NCBI GenBank assembly: GCA_031430555.1
Contig: JANPBQ010000011.1
Span: forward strand, 1-18,047
Direction of reading: 5' to 3'
Source of the DNA: UKL13-2 sp031430555
Lineage (GTDB): Bacteria > Pseudomonadota > Gammaproteobacteria > Burkholderiales > Usitatibacteraceae
Length of the DNA stretch: 18,047 nucleotides
Positions 8,437 through 16,050 of this stretch are shown here, one piece after another; the first letter of the stretch is position 1, and each line of letters begins with the position of its first letter. The notes beneath the pieces are model-generated. The model ran no database searches and was not told where the DNA came from. It worked only from the letters and a program-made list of their open reading frames with translations. The translations under genes were made by a program, and so were the position numbers.

Positions 8437-9828
8437 ATGGCAGATGCACCGAAACCAGAGGCAGGTAATCCGACGACGGATTCCAAAACGGAGGTGACTT
8501 CCGCGCCGCAGTCCTCGCTGCCGCCTGCAACCAACGGCGGAATACCCGCGGGCGCGCCAACTATGGCCAGCGTTCGCGTCGAGGGCATCGCCGAACTGGT
8601 GACTGATGTGCGGCACGAGCTGCACCTGATCGGGCGAGCCAGCAAGTTCGAGTGGGTCAACAAGCGCTTGATCCTGTTGCGCAATTTCGTGATAGCGCTC
8701 AGCGTGATTGTGGCCCTGTCCATACTGACGTTGCTGATCGTGCGCGAAGCTTACAAAGAAACGTTGTCCATCGCGGCGTTCAGTGTCCCGGAAAAGTTGG
8801 GCGATCGCGGCATCACAGGGCAAGTGGTCGCACAGAATCTGTTCGATGAACTCATCAAGCGCCGCACCACCGTGACTACGCTGGATGCCGGCGAGCTGAA
8901 GAGCGCCTGGAGCGAACATCGCAGCGATGTCGCGGTGCCGGATACGAAATTCACGCTGCAGTCGGTGTTACGTTATTTGCGTTCGCTTACGGGCAGGGAA
9001 ATCGCCGTCGATGGTGAAATGCTGGTCGATGGAGAGGATGTCACCATCCGGGCAAGGGTGCAGGGCAAACCGCCGCGAGTGGCAAAGGGAAAGCTTGCCA
9101 ATTGGGAATCCCTCATGGGAGAACTCGCTGACTATGTTTTTGAAGTCACTCAACCTGTCGTGCTGGCGAGTTACTGGGGCCTGACCGCAAAAGAGCCCGG
9201 CGATGTCGAAAAGGTGGCGCAGCTGGTGCGGCGCATGGAGGCGGTTGATGCCGGCACCACCTCCAGCGCGCTGAGCGTTGCCTATTACGCCTATGGCAGG
9301 GCGTTGCAACGATTGGATGCGGAGGATGAAGCCGCACTCATCGCGTGGGATCGTGCGCGGACACTCGACCCCAAATTCGGGTTGCCTTATCTCGCTACTG
9401 CCGGCGCGTTGTATGAGCGAGACGCACAGGCATCCGACCGGATGTTCGTGAAAGCGGCCAGCCTCGACATTGGCAAGGAAAACCAGTCGCTCGCGCAACT
9501 CGCGCGCTTCAGGCTATCGATGAATACGAGTGATTGCGCGCGTGCGCAGGTGGCGCTTGCGGAACTCGATCGGCTGGGTGCTGCGTTGAAACTGGAGGTA
9601 CAGGTCAGCCACGCACGGTACGAAGCCAGTTGCGAATACCGCCAGGCCAAAGGGACGGCATCGTTGCACGAACTGGCACAGTTGAACGCAGACATACCCT
9701 TCCAATGGAACTACCTTGGCATTGCGGAAAGCGGGCGTCAATTGCATCCCCGGCTCCAAGCAGAAGGCCCGCGACGCGGCGGCGAAAGCGACTGCCGCCA
9801 ACTTGATAGCCAAAAATACTTACCCTGA
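8437..9828 (+). pseudogene. TPR membrane protein paralog 2, 5' part of a frameshifted gene
   Basis: N-terminal part of a second copy of the upstream TPR protein. It has the same plan: a Pro/Thr-rich cytoplasmic tail, a segment HELHLIGRASKFEWVNKRL matching the paralog's HELQLLSRTHKFDWVSKRL, one membrane helix near residues 84-102, the module starting FSVPEKLGDRGITGQVV with GREIAVDGEM, then divergent helical repeats. The frame is good to about residue 430 (WNYLGIA). The last ~33 residues, rich in R, G and Q, are out-of-frame translation before the TGA. The continuation lies one frame over from about 9718. ATG 8437 with GGGG at 8428-8431 is chosen because it matches the paralog's N terminus. ATG 8398 with AGAGG is an alternative. 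This is either a true pseudogene or a sequencing error. Confidence 0.8.
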
Positions 9829-10378
9829 TTTCAATTACGCAATCCGGTTGTCCGACCTGGGCGAACACGAGGCCGCGCTTGCCGCATATGGCGCAGCAAT
9901 GAAAGTAGCACCCGGCGAAAATCGGCTTGCCCGAGCCGCGAGAGCCGTGATGCACGCCAACAAAGGCGAATATCGCGAGGCGGAAGCACTGCTTCGTCAA
10001 AACCTTTCCGTCGAGGCCAATGCCAGGAGCGGAGACTACCTTCGCCTAGCGCGCGATGTCCTTGCGCCAACTGGCCGCGTCGACGAAGCCATCGCGAACT
10101 TGCATACCGCCTACGCCCGCGTCCCGACGTTCTGCACGGCCTATGACGCGGCCGGGACTATTCTGTTCAAGCATGGACGGGACGTCGAGGCGTTCACGGA
10201 GTGGGAAAAAGGCATTGCGGCGGTGCCGAAATGCGATCTGAACTATGTGCATATGGCGCACGCACTAGTCGAGCGCAAGCGGGTTGGGGACGCGAAACAA
10301 AAGCTCGTAGTGTTATTGAAAAAATCGCCAGAATCGGATGGCGCGGTGATTGCCAAGGAGTTGTTGGCGACGCTCTAA
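9716..10378 (+). pseudogene. TPR membrane protein paralog 2, 3' part of a frameshifted gene
   Basis: C-terminal TPR portion of the broken paralog, in the +1 frame relative to the 5' part. It opens with ALRKAGVNCIPGSKQKA, which continues the helix begun by WNYLGIA in the other frame. It then runs through TPR-like repeats (GEHEAALAAYGAAMKVAPGE, GRDVEAFTEWEKGIAAVPK) to a stop at 10378. Joined to the 5' part, the protein would be about 646 aa, close to the 676 aa of paralog 1, so only one lesion separates the halves. Taken alone it would need a TTG start at 9716 with no clear ribosome binding site, so independent expression is unlikely. The remaining frame is clean, which suggests a recent lesion or an error. 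Confidence 0.75.
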
Positions 10379-10601
10379 TGCATCTGCTGATCCGCGATCA
10401 AACGGGAATGACCGCTTCAGAGAAAATCCTACTTCCGCTTTGGGTCGATAGCAGACATTTGCAAATGTGACGGTAAATTAAGCTAGCCGCGGGTAAGCAT
10501 GAAATAGACTAATTGCAACCTTTGGGAATTCGAGAAACGCGACAACCCTAAGTCATACTGCGCTCGCAAACTCTATAATGGGCGCGGCATCCAGAGCGTT
10601 T
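10379..10601. other. Intergenic stretch, no gene seen
   Basis: No supportable gene. The part at 10409-10459 contains TGACCGCTTC followed by TTTGGGTCGATAGCAGACAT. These words resemble those near the left edge of the window and may be a second copy of a degenerate dispersed repeat. No clear terminator hairpin was found after the TPR gene. Confidence 0.35.
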
Positions 10602-10998
10602 TCATGCAAAAAACCGCGCCAGCTCTAGAGTTCTCGATATGGCCAAACTATTTTTCCTCGCCACCGCCGCAAGCTGTTCCAGCGTAAACGTAAAGCTCAC
10701 CTTGTCCAGCGGCTTATGGCACGCCAGACACTCCGCCTGATTCACACCGGAACGATGCTGTTTGGCGGTCGTAAACGCAGCGTAGTTCCAGTCTTCATTA
10801 CCCAGCATATCGGGGATATCCTTGCCTCAGCCTGCTTTGCGCGCCATCGCGGTGTTGAACAGTATCTGTTCGGCCTCAAAAAAGCGGTCGCTGCCAGTGA
10901 TGGGGCTTCTTGCCGGCATTGAGCTTGGCGGAATGCACTTCAGCGAACAGGGATGCGCGATTGGGCAGGAAGCCGAACCTGCTCGACGGAGCATTGCG
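10602..10998 (-). pseudogene. Decayed cytochrome P460 gene (3' half only)
   Basis: Reading the minus strand, pieces in two frames spell a cytochrome P460-like C-terminal half. The first piece reads LFAEVHSAKLNAGKKP. The second reads ITGSDRFFEAEQILFNTAM and on through GKDIPDMLGNEDWNYAAF. The haem-binding motif CLACH follows, with KPLDKVSFTFTLEQLAAVA after it. P460 proteins are periplasmic c-type haem proteins that oxidise hydroxylamine in some species. Three defects are visible: an extra base in the four-base G/C run at 10902-10905, a TGA at 10827-10829 where family members have Trp (AGWGK), and no signal peptide or N-terminal half. The frame is closed by a TAG at 10999-11001. It is not expected to make a functional protein. 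The family call rests on remembered motif patterns. Confidence 0.7.
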
Positions 10999-11007
10999 CT
11001 AACTCCG

Positions 11008-11037
11008 TTGCACGGCAGTGTACATAATCTGTATTAT
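11008..11037 (+). promoter_or_regulatory. Predicted promoter of the toxin-antitoxin operon
   Basis: TTGCAC at 11008-11013 and TATTAT at 11032-11037, separated by 18 nt, form a sigma70-like promoter. It lies 39 nt before the antitoxin start, in a locally AT-rich stretch unlike the surrounding sequence. Confidence 0.5.
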
Positions 11038-11045
11038 TCAATCTT

Positions 11046-11058
11046 AATCAATTTGATT
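11046..11058. promoter_or_regulatory. Candidate antitoxin operator palindrome
   Basis: AATCAA-T-TTGATT is a perfect palindrome with a one-base centre. It lies between the predicted -10 box and the antitoxin ribosome binding site, and a wider TCAATC/GATTGA inverted repeat (11038-11043 and 11055-11060) overlaps it. Ribbon-helix-helix antitoxins usually repress their own operon from such sites, so binding here is a reasonable inference. Confidence 0.5.
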
Positions 11059-11076
11059 GAACTTGCAGGAGACCCC

Positions 11077-11337
11077 ATGACAACGAGAGTAGTGACCGCC
11101 CATATTCCTGACGCTCTCGCGGAGAAGCTCGATCTTTACGCAGAGCGTCATGATCGGCCCAAGGGGTGGGTGGTGAAGCAGGCGCTGGAACAGTATGTCT
11201 TGCTCGAAGAGCGACGCGATCAGTTGACCCGCGAAGGGTTGGTCGACCTGCGTGCGGGCAGGATCGTGGATCATGCTGCCATTGAGATGTGGGCGACGAC
11301 CTTGACTGCGACGAAAGCAGTGAAGCGTCGCAAATGA
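11077..11337 (+). CDS. Ribbon-helix-helix antitoxin (CopG/ParD-like)
   Basis: 86 aa antitoxin of a type II toxin-antitoxin pair. The N terminus has the ribbon-helix-helix pattern: strand RVVTAHI (residues 4-10), helix PDALAEKLDLYAERHD (11-26), and second helix KGWVVKQALEQYVLLEER (29-46). The C-terminal part is charged and would wrap the toxin. ATG 11077 has AGGAG at 11068-11072. The frame is open further upstream but has no comparable ribosome binding site, and the family N terminus begins here. The stop overlaps the toxin start in ATGA, typical of antitoxin-first operons. It is likely to bind the palindrome at 11046-11058 and repress the operon with the toxin as co-repressor. Confidence 0.88.
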   Translation: MTTRVVTAHIPDALAEKLDLYAERHDRPKGWVVKQALEQYVLLEERRDQLTREGLVDLRAGRIVDHAAIEMWATTLTATKAVKRRK

Positions 11338-11609
11338 CGTTACGCTGGACCAGCAAAGCGCAAACGGATTTGCAACGGTTACATGCATTCCTTGCCCATG
11401 TGAATCCCGACGCGGCTGCGCAAACGGTGTCAGCAATCGTTGCGGGCGTCGCGAAGCTCCCCGTTCATCCTCGCATCGGCCACAAGCTGGATCAGTTTTC
11501 GCCAATGGAAGTACGGCGCGTGTTGATTGGCGATTACGAAATTCGATACGCGCTCGACCGCGACGTAATCACGATCTTGCGGCTATGGCATACGCGCGAA
11601 GATCGATAG
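11334..11609 (+). CDS. RelE/ParE superfamily toxin
   Basis: 91 aa toxin encoded directly after the antitoxin. The pattern is that of ParE/RelE: an N-terminal strand LRWTSKAQTDLQRLHAFL, a helix with repeated Ala, the KLPVHPRIGH turn, and the C-terminal strands RRVLIGDYEIRY and ITILRLWHTREDR. The overall motif is closer to ParE-type plasmid-stabilisation proteins, which poison DNA gyrase, than to classical RelE mRNA interferases. The target cannot be fixed from sequence. ATG 11334 overlaps the antitoxin stop by 4 nt. The frame stays open 15 codons further up, but this start gives the family N terminus. It ends 40 nt from the convergent permease gene. Confidence 0.88.
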   Translation: MTLRWTSKAQTDLQRLHAFLAHVNPDAAAQTVSAIVAGVAKLPVHPRIGHKLDQFSPMEVRRVLIGDYEIRYALDRDVITILRLWHTREDR

Positions 11610-11649
11610 TCAGCCAAGCGTGTCCGAACCAACGTGCGTGAACTTGGCA

Positions 11650-14028
11650 TTACTCATACGCCAGCGTCTCCCGCACCGTCCGCTTCAACGCATGCCGCAA
11701 CGCGACCCAGACCGCAAGCAGCACGACCAACGCGCCGCTGCACAAAATTGCGAAGCCGAACCAGGAAAATTTCAACGGCACCGCAACATGCAGCAAGTGC
11801 ATCTCGGCCACGTTCAACATCACGAGGGTTAGCGGAATTGCAATCGCCATCGCCAATATCACCGCGAGTGCGATGATCGCGCCGCCCTCCGCCAGGAACA
11901 ACGCGCGGATACGACCCGGCGTGGCACCCAAGGTGCGGAGGATGCCGATTTCGCGCAGCCGCTCGTTCACATTCAGGATGGTGCCGGCAGCGAGAATGAT
12001 CGCGCCGATGAGTGCGGCAGCGAGTGCCACCATGCGGACCACATCGCCGACGACCTTGACGTGTTCATCGAGGCTGTCGCGCGCCATGGCGCGGGAAATG
12101 ATTTGTGTGGGTACGCGCCGCGCATCGAGAAAAGCGCGGTCCAGCGCGACCACTGCCGGCTCGATCTGGCCGGGTTTGGCACGCAGGCGAACAATGGAAG
12201 AGGCGTCACCCAGCGCGGTGGCGGCGTCGAAAGTGGCGAATCCCGCGTACATCGCAGGTGCCGCGATTTGCTCCACGACCCCGACGATTTTCACGTCGTG
12301 TTTGCGTTCGCGATATTGCAATTCAATGGCGCGATCGAGTTGCAGTTCGGGAAATTGATCGATTGCGGCGCGTGTGATGACCACTTCGTCGCGGGCACCG
12401 GATTGCGGCATGCGTCCGCGCGCAAGCGGCAGGCGAAACAGTTGCGTGTCTGGCGGGAAGCCGGTCATTGCGATGCGCCGATTTTGATCCGTCGGTTTTT
12501 CCGCGGGTGCCGCGACAACCTTATTAAGCATTGAAAACCCGACGCCTACGCGCCGCCACGCTTCGGCGATATCGACCTCCGGCACACTGCGTGCGATGGC
12601 CTCCAGTTCCGCCGCGGGTGCGGCGCGCAGCATCGATACATCCATATCGTGCCCCTGATTGTTGAGGCTGGTCTCGACCACGCGCATGAGGCTTTCGTAA
12701 TTGCTGTGCGATATTTGCAGCAGCGCACCGCCGGCCGCCAAGCCGAGCAACATCGCCAGCAACCGCCAAGGGCGGCGAAAGCTGTTGCGCAGCGCAAAGG
12801 TCCAGCGCACATGACCGGGAAACTTGACGAGGCGCGCGGCGAGTGTGCCGGCGCGTGGTGGTGCGCTGATGCCGGCATCGTGAATCGCGGCATGCGCGGT
12901 CATGCGTGCGGCGCGCGCGATCGGGAAAAACATCGCCAGCAACGGAATGCAGAACGCGAGCGCAATTTCGCTGAGTTGCAAGGATCCTGGCGGTGACCAA
13001 TCGGCGATATCGATGTTCAGCGATACCGCGTGATAGGCGATCAGTGCGCGCCCGGCGAGCGCACCCAACGGCAGCGCGACCGCGACCGTCAGCAGCACCA
13101 TTGGCGTGACCATCGCGAGATATTGCACGGCGATCTGATGCGAACGCGCCCCCAGCGTTTTCATGATGCCGACCTGGCGGGTTTCGCGCCGCATCCATGC
13201 CGCGACCATGTAGCCGGCGAGTGCCGCGCTGGAGGTGAAGGCAATCATTGAGAGCACGCCCAGCACGCGCAACATGGCGGTCATCAGCAATTCGTGCGGA
13301 TGCGTATTTTGCAATACCTCCATCCGCAACACGGGCGTGCCCTGGCGCGCAAGCTCGGCGGATAGTTGGTTGCCGAGTTCGTACGCGTCGCCTGCCGAAG
13401 CGCGATAGTCCATTTTCACGAGCAATTGATCGAGGTTGGGGTTTTGGCCGATGCGCGCGGCCGTCGTCGGCGTCATGTAGGCGTAGATCAGGCGTTCCTG
13501 TGTGCTCGGCGCAATCGCGGGATCGTGTACAAATCCGCCGACCGGCAGCGTGGCGATGTCGCCCATGGGTGTGCGAATGCTGAGCGGTGCCGTGATGTTA
13601 AGCAGCGTTTGCCCGGATTGCTCGATCAATATCGTGCCGTCGTTCTCCGGCCAGGTGCCGCGATCAAGGTGAATCACGCCCAGGCGCATCGTCGAAAAAT
13701 CGCGCATCACCGTCACGCGCATCGGCAGCCAGGTACCGTCATTCGCGGTCACGCGCGTGTAGAAGATGCGGCGCGAATCGGTCGCCGCGATGCCATCGCG
13801 CGCCGCGACGACCTTCATCACGTCGGGTTCAACCTTGTCGAACCATAGCGCGATATCCGGCACTGCGGCTGCCGCGAAAGACAGCGCGATTTCGCGCTTC
13901 AAAACTGCCTGCGCGTTCATGCATGCCACCACGCCTGCTGCGCCCAGCACCAGCACCATTGCGATCGCGCCGATCTGCGCGCCATACATGCGCGCATCGC
14001 CGAGAATTTTTCGCCAGCGCATGCTCAT
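11650..14028 (-). CDS. FtsX-family ABC transporter permease, two-module
   Basis: 792 aa inner-membrane permease of a MacB/LolCDE-like system. Two FtsX modules are visible. Each has an N-terminal helix (about residues 17-37 and 425-445), a periplasmic domain of roughly 200 residues, and a cluster of three helices. The coupling sequences after the periplasmic domains are VGIMKTLGARSHQI in the first half and EIGILRTLGATPGRIRALF in the second. These are the usual ATPase-contact motifs of this superfamily. The duplicated design within one chain resembles YbbP-type permeases rather than four-helix MacB or LolC. It starts in an ATGA overlap with the ATPase gene, so the two are translationally coupled. 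The substrate is unknown; such systems move lipoproteins, peptides or lipids, or act mechanically on the envelope. Confidence 0.9.
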   Translation of the reverse strand: MSMRWRKILGDARMYGAQIGAIAMVLVLGAAGVVACMNAQAVLKREIALSFAAAAVPDIALWFDKVEPDVMKVVAARDGIAATDSRRIFYTRVTANDGTWLPMRVTVMRDFSTMRLGVIHLDRGTWPENDGTILIEQSGQTLLNITAPLSIRTPMGDIATLPVGGFVHDPAIAPSTQERLIYAYMTPTTAARIGQNPNLDQLLVKMDYRASAGDAYELGNQLSAELARQGTPVLRMEVLQNTHPHELLMTAMLRVLGVLSMIAFTSSAALAGYMVAAWMRRETRQVGIMKTLGARSHQIAVQYLAMVTPMVLLTVAVALPLGALAGRALIAYHAVSLNIDIADWSPPGSLQLSEIALAFCIPLLAMFFPIARAARMTAHAAIHDAGISAPPRAGTLAARLVKFPGHVRWTFALRNSFRRPWRLLAMLLGLAAGGALLQISHSNYESLMRVVETSLNNQGHDMDVSMLRAAPAAELEAIARSVPEVDIAEAWRRVGVGFSMLNKVVAAPAEKPTDQNRRIAMTGFPPDTQLFRLPLARGRMPQSGARDEVVITRAAIDQFPELQLDRAIELQYRERKHDVKIVGVVEQIAAPAMYAGFATFDAATALGDASSIVRLRAKPGQIEPAVVALDRAFLDARRVPTQIISRAMARDSLDEHVKVVGDVVRMVALAAALIGAIILAAGTILNVNERLREIGILRTLGATPGRIRALFLAEGGAIIALAVILAMAIAIPLTLVMLNVAEMHLLHVAVPLKFSWFGFAILCSGALVVLLAVWVALRHALKRTVRETLAYE

Positions 14029-14798
14029 GACGCCGCGCCTGCTACCGCCCCTGCTCCCACACGATCCGATACCACCACACCATCGCGTAATTCGATCACG
14101 CGGTGCGCGGTGGTGGCGAGGTTCGCGTCATGGGTGACGATTAACAGCGTCTTGCCCTGCGCGGCGAGACCTTGAAACAGCACATTGATGTCGACGGCGG
14201 TTTCGGTATCGAGGTTGCCGGTCGGTTCATCGGCGAGCACGATCGGCGGATCGTTGGCCAGCGCGCGTGCAATCGCGGCGCGCTGTTGTTGCCCGCCGGA
14301 AAGTGTCGAGGGAAGTTTCATCGCTTGTTCGGGCAAATTCACCAACTCAAGCAACGCCATCGCACGCGCGCGCCTCGCCGCGACGGGAATCGTGCCGACC
14401 AGTTCCATCGCGAGAATGATGTTTTCCAGAACGGTCAGCGTTGGCAATAATTGAAAAAACTGGAAGACCACGCCGATGTTTTTGCCGCGCCATAGGGCCA
14501 TCGCATTTTCGTTCATTCCCGAAAGTTCATGACCGGCCACCCGCAGCGATCCCGCGCTTGCGCGATCGAGGCCGGCGATCAAGTTCAGCAGAGTAGACTT
14601 GCCGCTGCCGGATTTGCCCAGTACGGCCACATATTCCCCCGCGGCAATCGATAGTGTCACGCTGCGAACGGCATGGCAGGTTTGGCCACCGCGCACCAAA
14701 TATGACTTTGCAGCGTCGCGAATGTCGATCAATGACGACTGTGCATCGGTGTGCGGTTGCGCGGTGGGATGTGGAGCGACGATGGGGCCTTCCATCAT
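14025..14798 (-). CDS. ABC transporter ATP-binding protein (MacB/LolD-like)
   Basis: 257 aa cytoplasmic ATPase partner of the FtsX-type permease. Motifs: Walker A GKSGSGKST at residues 61-69, Q-loop region VVFQFFQLLPTLTVLENI at about 110-127, signature LSGGQQQR at 166-173, Walker B with LADEPTGNLD at 188-197, and switch H223 in THD. The FQFFQLLPTLT and ADEPTGNLD signatures are those of the MacB/LolD/FtsE group. An N-terminal tail of about 20 residues is unconserved, so ATG 14795 or a later start cannot be excluded. ATG 14798 is preferred because it makes an ATGA overlap with the stop of the upstream gene. Confidence 0.92.
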   Translation of the reverse strand: MMEGPIVAPHPTAQPHTDAQSSLIDIRDAAKSYLVRGGQTCHAVRSVTLSIAAGEYVAVLGKSGSGKSTLLNLIAGLDRASAGSLRVAGHELSGMNENAMALWRGKNIGVVFQFFQLLPTLTVLENIILAMELVGTIPVAARRARAMALLELVNLPEQAMKLPSTLSGGQQQRAAIARALANDPPIVLADEPTGNLDTETAVDINVLFQGLAAQGKTLLIVTHDANLATTAHRVIELRDGVVVSDRVGAGAVAGAAS

Positions 14799-15331
14799 GC
14801 ACCGACGCGTTGGGTCTTCAGCGCAAACAAATCGGACCAGACCAATTTGGCGGCAGCATCGAAGCGAAATGTTTTTGGTTTGACATTGCTGTCGCCGTAG
14901 CGAAACTCGGTTTTGGCAATGCGCAGTGCATCGCGTTTTTCAATCGACACGATCACAATTTCCACCGGCCCGGGAATTCGCTCGACGGCCTGCTGGAAAA
15001 ACTCGCCGGGTTTTCGATCCGAAGGCAAATCGTCGATCGTGTATTGGGACGAGAGTTGCGCCAACATCGGCGTGCCGTCGCGCGCCTTGATCGCACTGGC
15101 GAGCGCTCGCAGAAAAGCGTCAATTTGCGGATCGCTCATGACGCCCTGTGCGATGGAAACAGTCGCGAGTTGTTTGGGCGGCGGCGCTTTGGGTGGCGTT
15201 GCGGGCTCGCCGTGAAAGAAACTTCGCAGATCGGCCAACATCAGGCGCGAGGGTGCGGCGGATTCGTCGAATGCCACAGGCATCGATAGCAACGCGGCGG
15301 CGGAAAGTGCGGCAACAATTGGGTGACTCAT
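14795..15331 (-). CDS. Secreted NTF2-like protein, first gene of the ABC operon
   Basis: 178 aa predicted periplasmic protein of unknown function. ATG 15331 is chosen over the upstream frame to 15397 because a perfect AAGGAG lies at 15338-15343 and a Sec signal peptide follows (MSHPIVAALSAAALLSMPVAF). After a Pro/Lys linker (PATPPKAPPPK), the C-terminal ~115 residues read like a small alpha+beta NTF2/SnoaL-type domain: an amphipathic start (DAFLRALASAIKARDGTPML) and a final strand pair (TFRFDAAAKLVWSDLF). That fold assignment is inference. It heads a three-gene operon with a MacB-like ATPase and an FtsX-type permease and overlaps the ATPase start by 4 nt. It may be an accessory protein that presents or receives the transported molecule. 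Confidence 0.75.
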   Translation of the reverse strand: MSHPIVAALSAAALLSMPVAFDESAAPSRLMLADLRSFFHGEPATPPKAPPPKQLATVSIAQGVMSDPQIDAFLRALASAIKARDGTPMLAQLSSQYTIDDLPSDRKPGEFFQQAVERIPGPVEIVIVSIEKRDALRIAKTEFRYGDSNVKPKTFRFDAAAKLVWSDLFALKTQRVGA

Positions 15332-15455
15332 TCGTTGCTCCTTGGCAATAAACGTTGCGATTAGGTTGGCTTCCGGTTGGCTCATTGGAGGGTTCAAAAA
15401 TAATCAAAGCCCCACCCGCTCAAAAAGCGTAGAATGGCTAGATTATCATAATAAA

Positions 15456-15472
15456 TTATCGTTTTACAATAA
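15456..15472. promoter_or_regulatory. Operator-like inverted repeat before the DUF2975/XRE operon
   Basis: TTATCG-TTTTA-CAATAA is an inverted repeat with one mismatch. A smaller TTAT-CATA-ATAA repeat lies just upstream at 15443-15454. A -10-like TACAAT (15465-15470) falls inside it, 22 nt before the first start codon. The XRE-type protein of the operon is the natural candidate to bind here, which would make the pair autoregulated. Confidence 0.45.
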
Positions 15473-15492
15473 CTATTTGTTGAAAGACAACG

Positions 15493-16050
15493 ATGAATGA
15501 AATTTCGCCCGGTATTCGACGGCTTTGCCAAATGATCCGCATTGGCGGTGCCGTGTTTGTGTCCGGTGTACTCATGATTTATGTCCTGACCTGGTTCTGG
15601 CCTGGCGTCAATCAACTGCATCACCCGGTCATGCCCAAGTTTCATCTTGCGGGGCTCGGCATCCACACGCTGAGCAGTCTGCCGATCGGCGATCGGCTAC
15701 TGCTGAGTGCGATCAGCGTGCCTTATCTTGGGGTGCTGGTGTGGGCGTTTTACCGACTGGACAAGATGCTGCGAGGCTTCCTGCGAGGCGAATTTTTCGA
15801 GCGCGAGACTGTTGGGCATTTGCGCGCATTCGCGGGCTTGTTGCTACTCGCCAAACTCCTTTCGCTGGCCGCAATGCACGCGCGTGTCGCCGTGTTCGCG
15901 CATGTGCTCGGCCACCATGATGGGCGCGCGGTAATTAACTTGTCGAGCGATGACATGGCGGTGCTGTTGATGTGCGCGCTATTTTTCCTGATCGCGCGGA
16001 TGATGGAAGAAGGCCGTCGAATCGCCGAAGAAAACAAGGGATTCGTCTAG
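15493..16050 (+). CDS. DUF2975 domain membrane protein
   Basis: 185 aa integral membrane protein of unknown function. It has four hydrophobic segments at about residues 17-37, 65-86, 108-130 and 150-168. The middle motif YRLDKMLRGFLRGEFFERET and the end IARMMEEGRRIAEENKGFV fit the DUF2975 family. Members of that family are usually encoded next to a small XRE-type regulator, as here. The start ATG 15493 has only a weak ribosome binding site (GAAAG). The stop TAG shares one base with the GTG start of the regulator (TAGTG), so the two are almost certainly cotranscribed and coupled. The membrane protein may sense a signal or modulate the regulator. That role is not established. Confidence 0.85.
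   Translation: MNEISPGIRRLCQMIRIGGAVFVSGVLMIYVLTWFWPGVNQLHHPVMPKFHLAGLGIHTLSSLPIGDRLLLSAISVPYLGVLVWAFYRLDKMLRGFLRGEFFERETVGHLRAFAGLLLLAKLLSLAAMHARVAVFAHVLGHHDGRAVINLSSDDMAVLLMCALFFLIARMMEEGRRIAEENKGFV

Noticed and set aside
9705..9760. Programmed ribosomal frameshifting as explanation for the split TPR gene
   Set aside because: I see no slippery heptamer, stimulatory stem-loop or in-frame stop arranged as in known programmed sites; a lesion or sequencing error is simpler.
10822..11076. N-terminal extension of the antitoxin reading frame
   Set aside because: It crosses the P460 relic, the promoter and the operator; the strong ribosome binding site and family N terminus place the start at 11077.
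13030..13848. Long plus-strand frames antisense to the FtsX-type permease
   Set aside because: They are shadows of a clearly conserved permease in high-GC sequence; rich in R, H and G with no domain.
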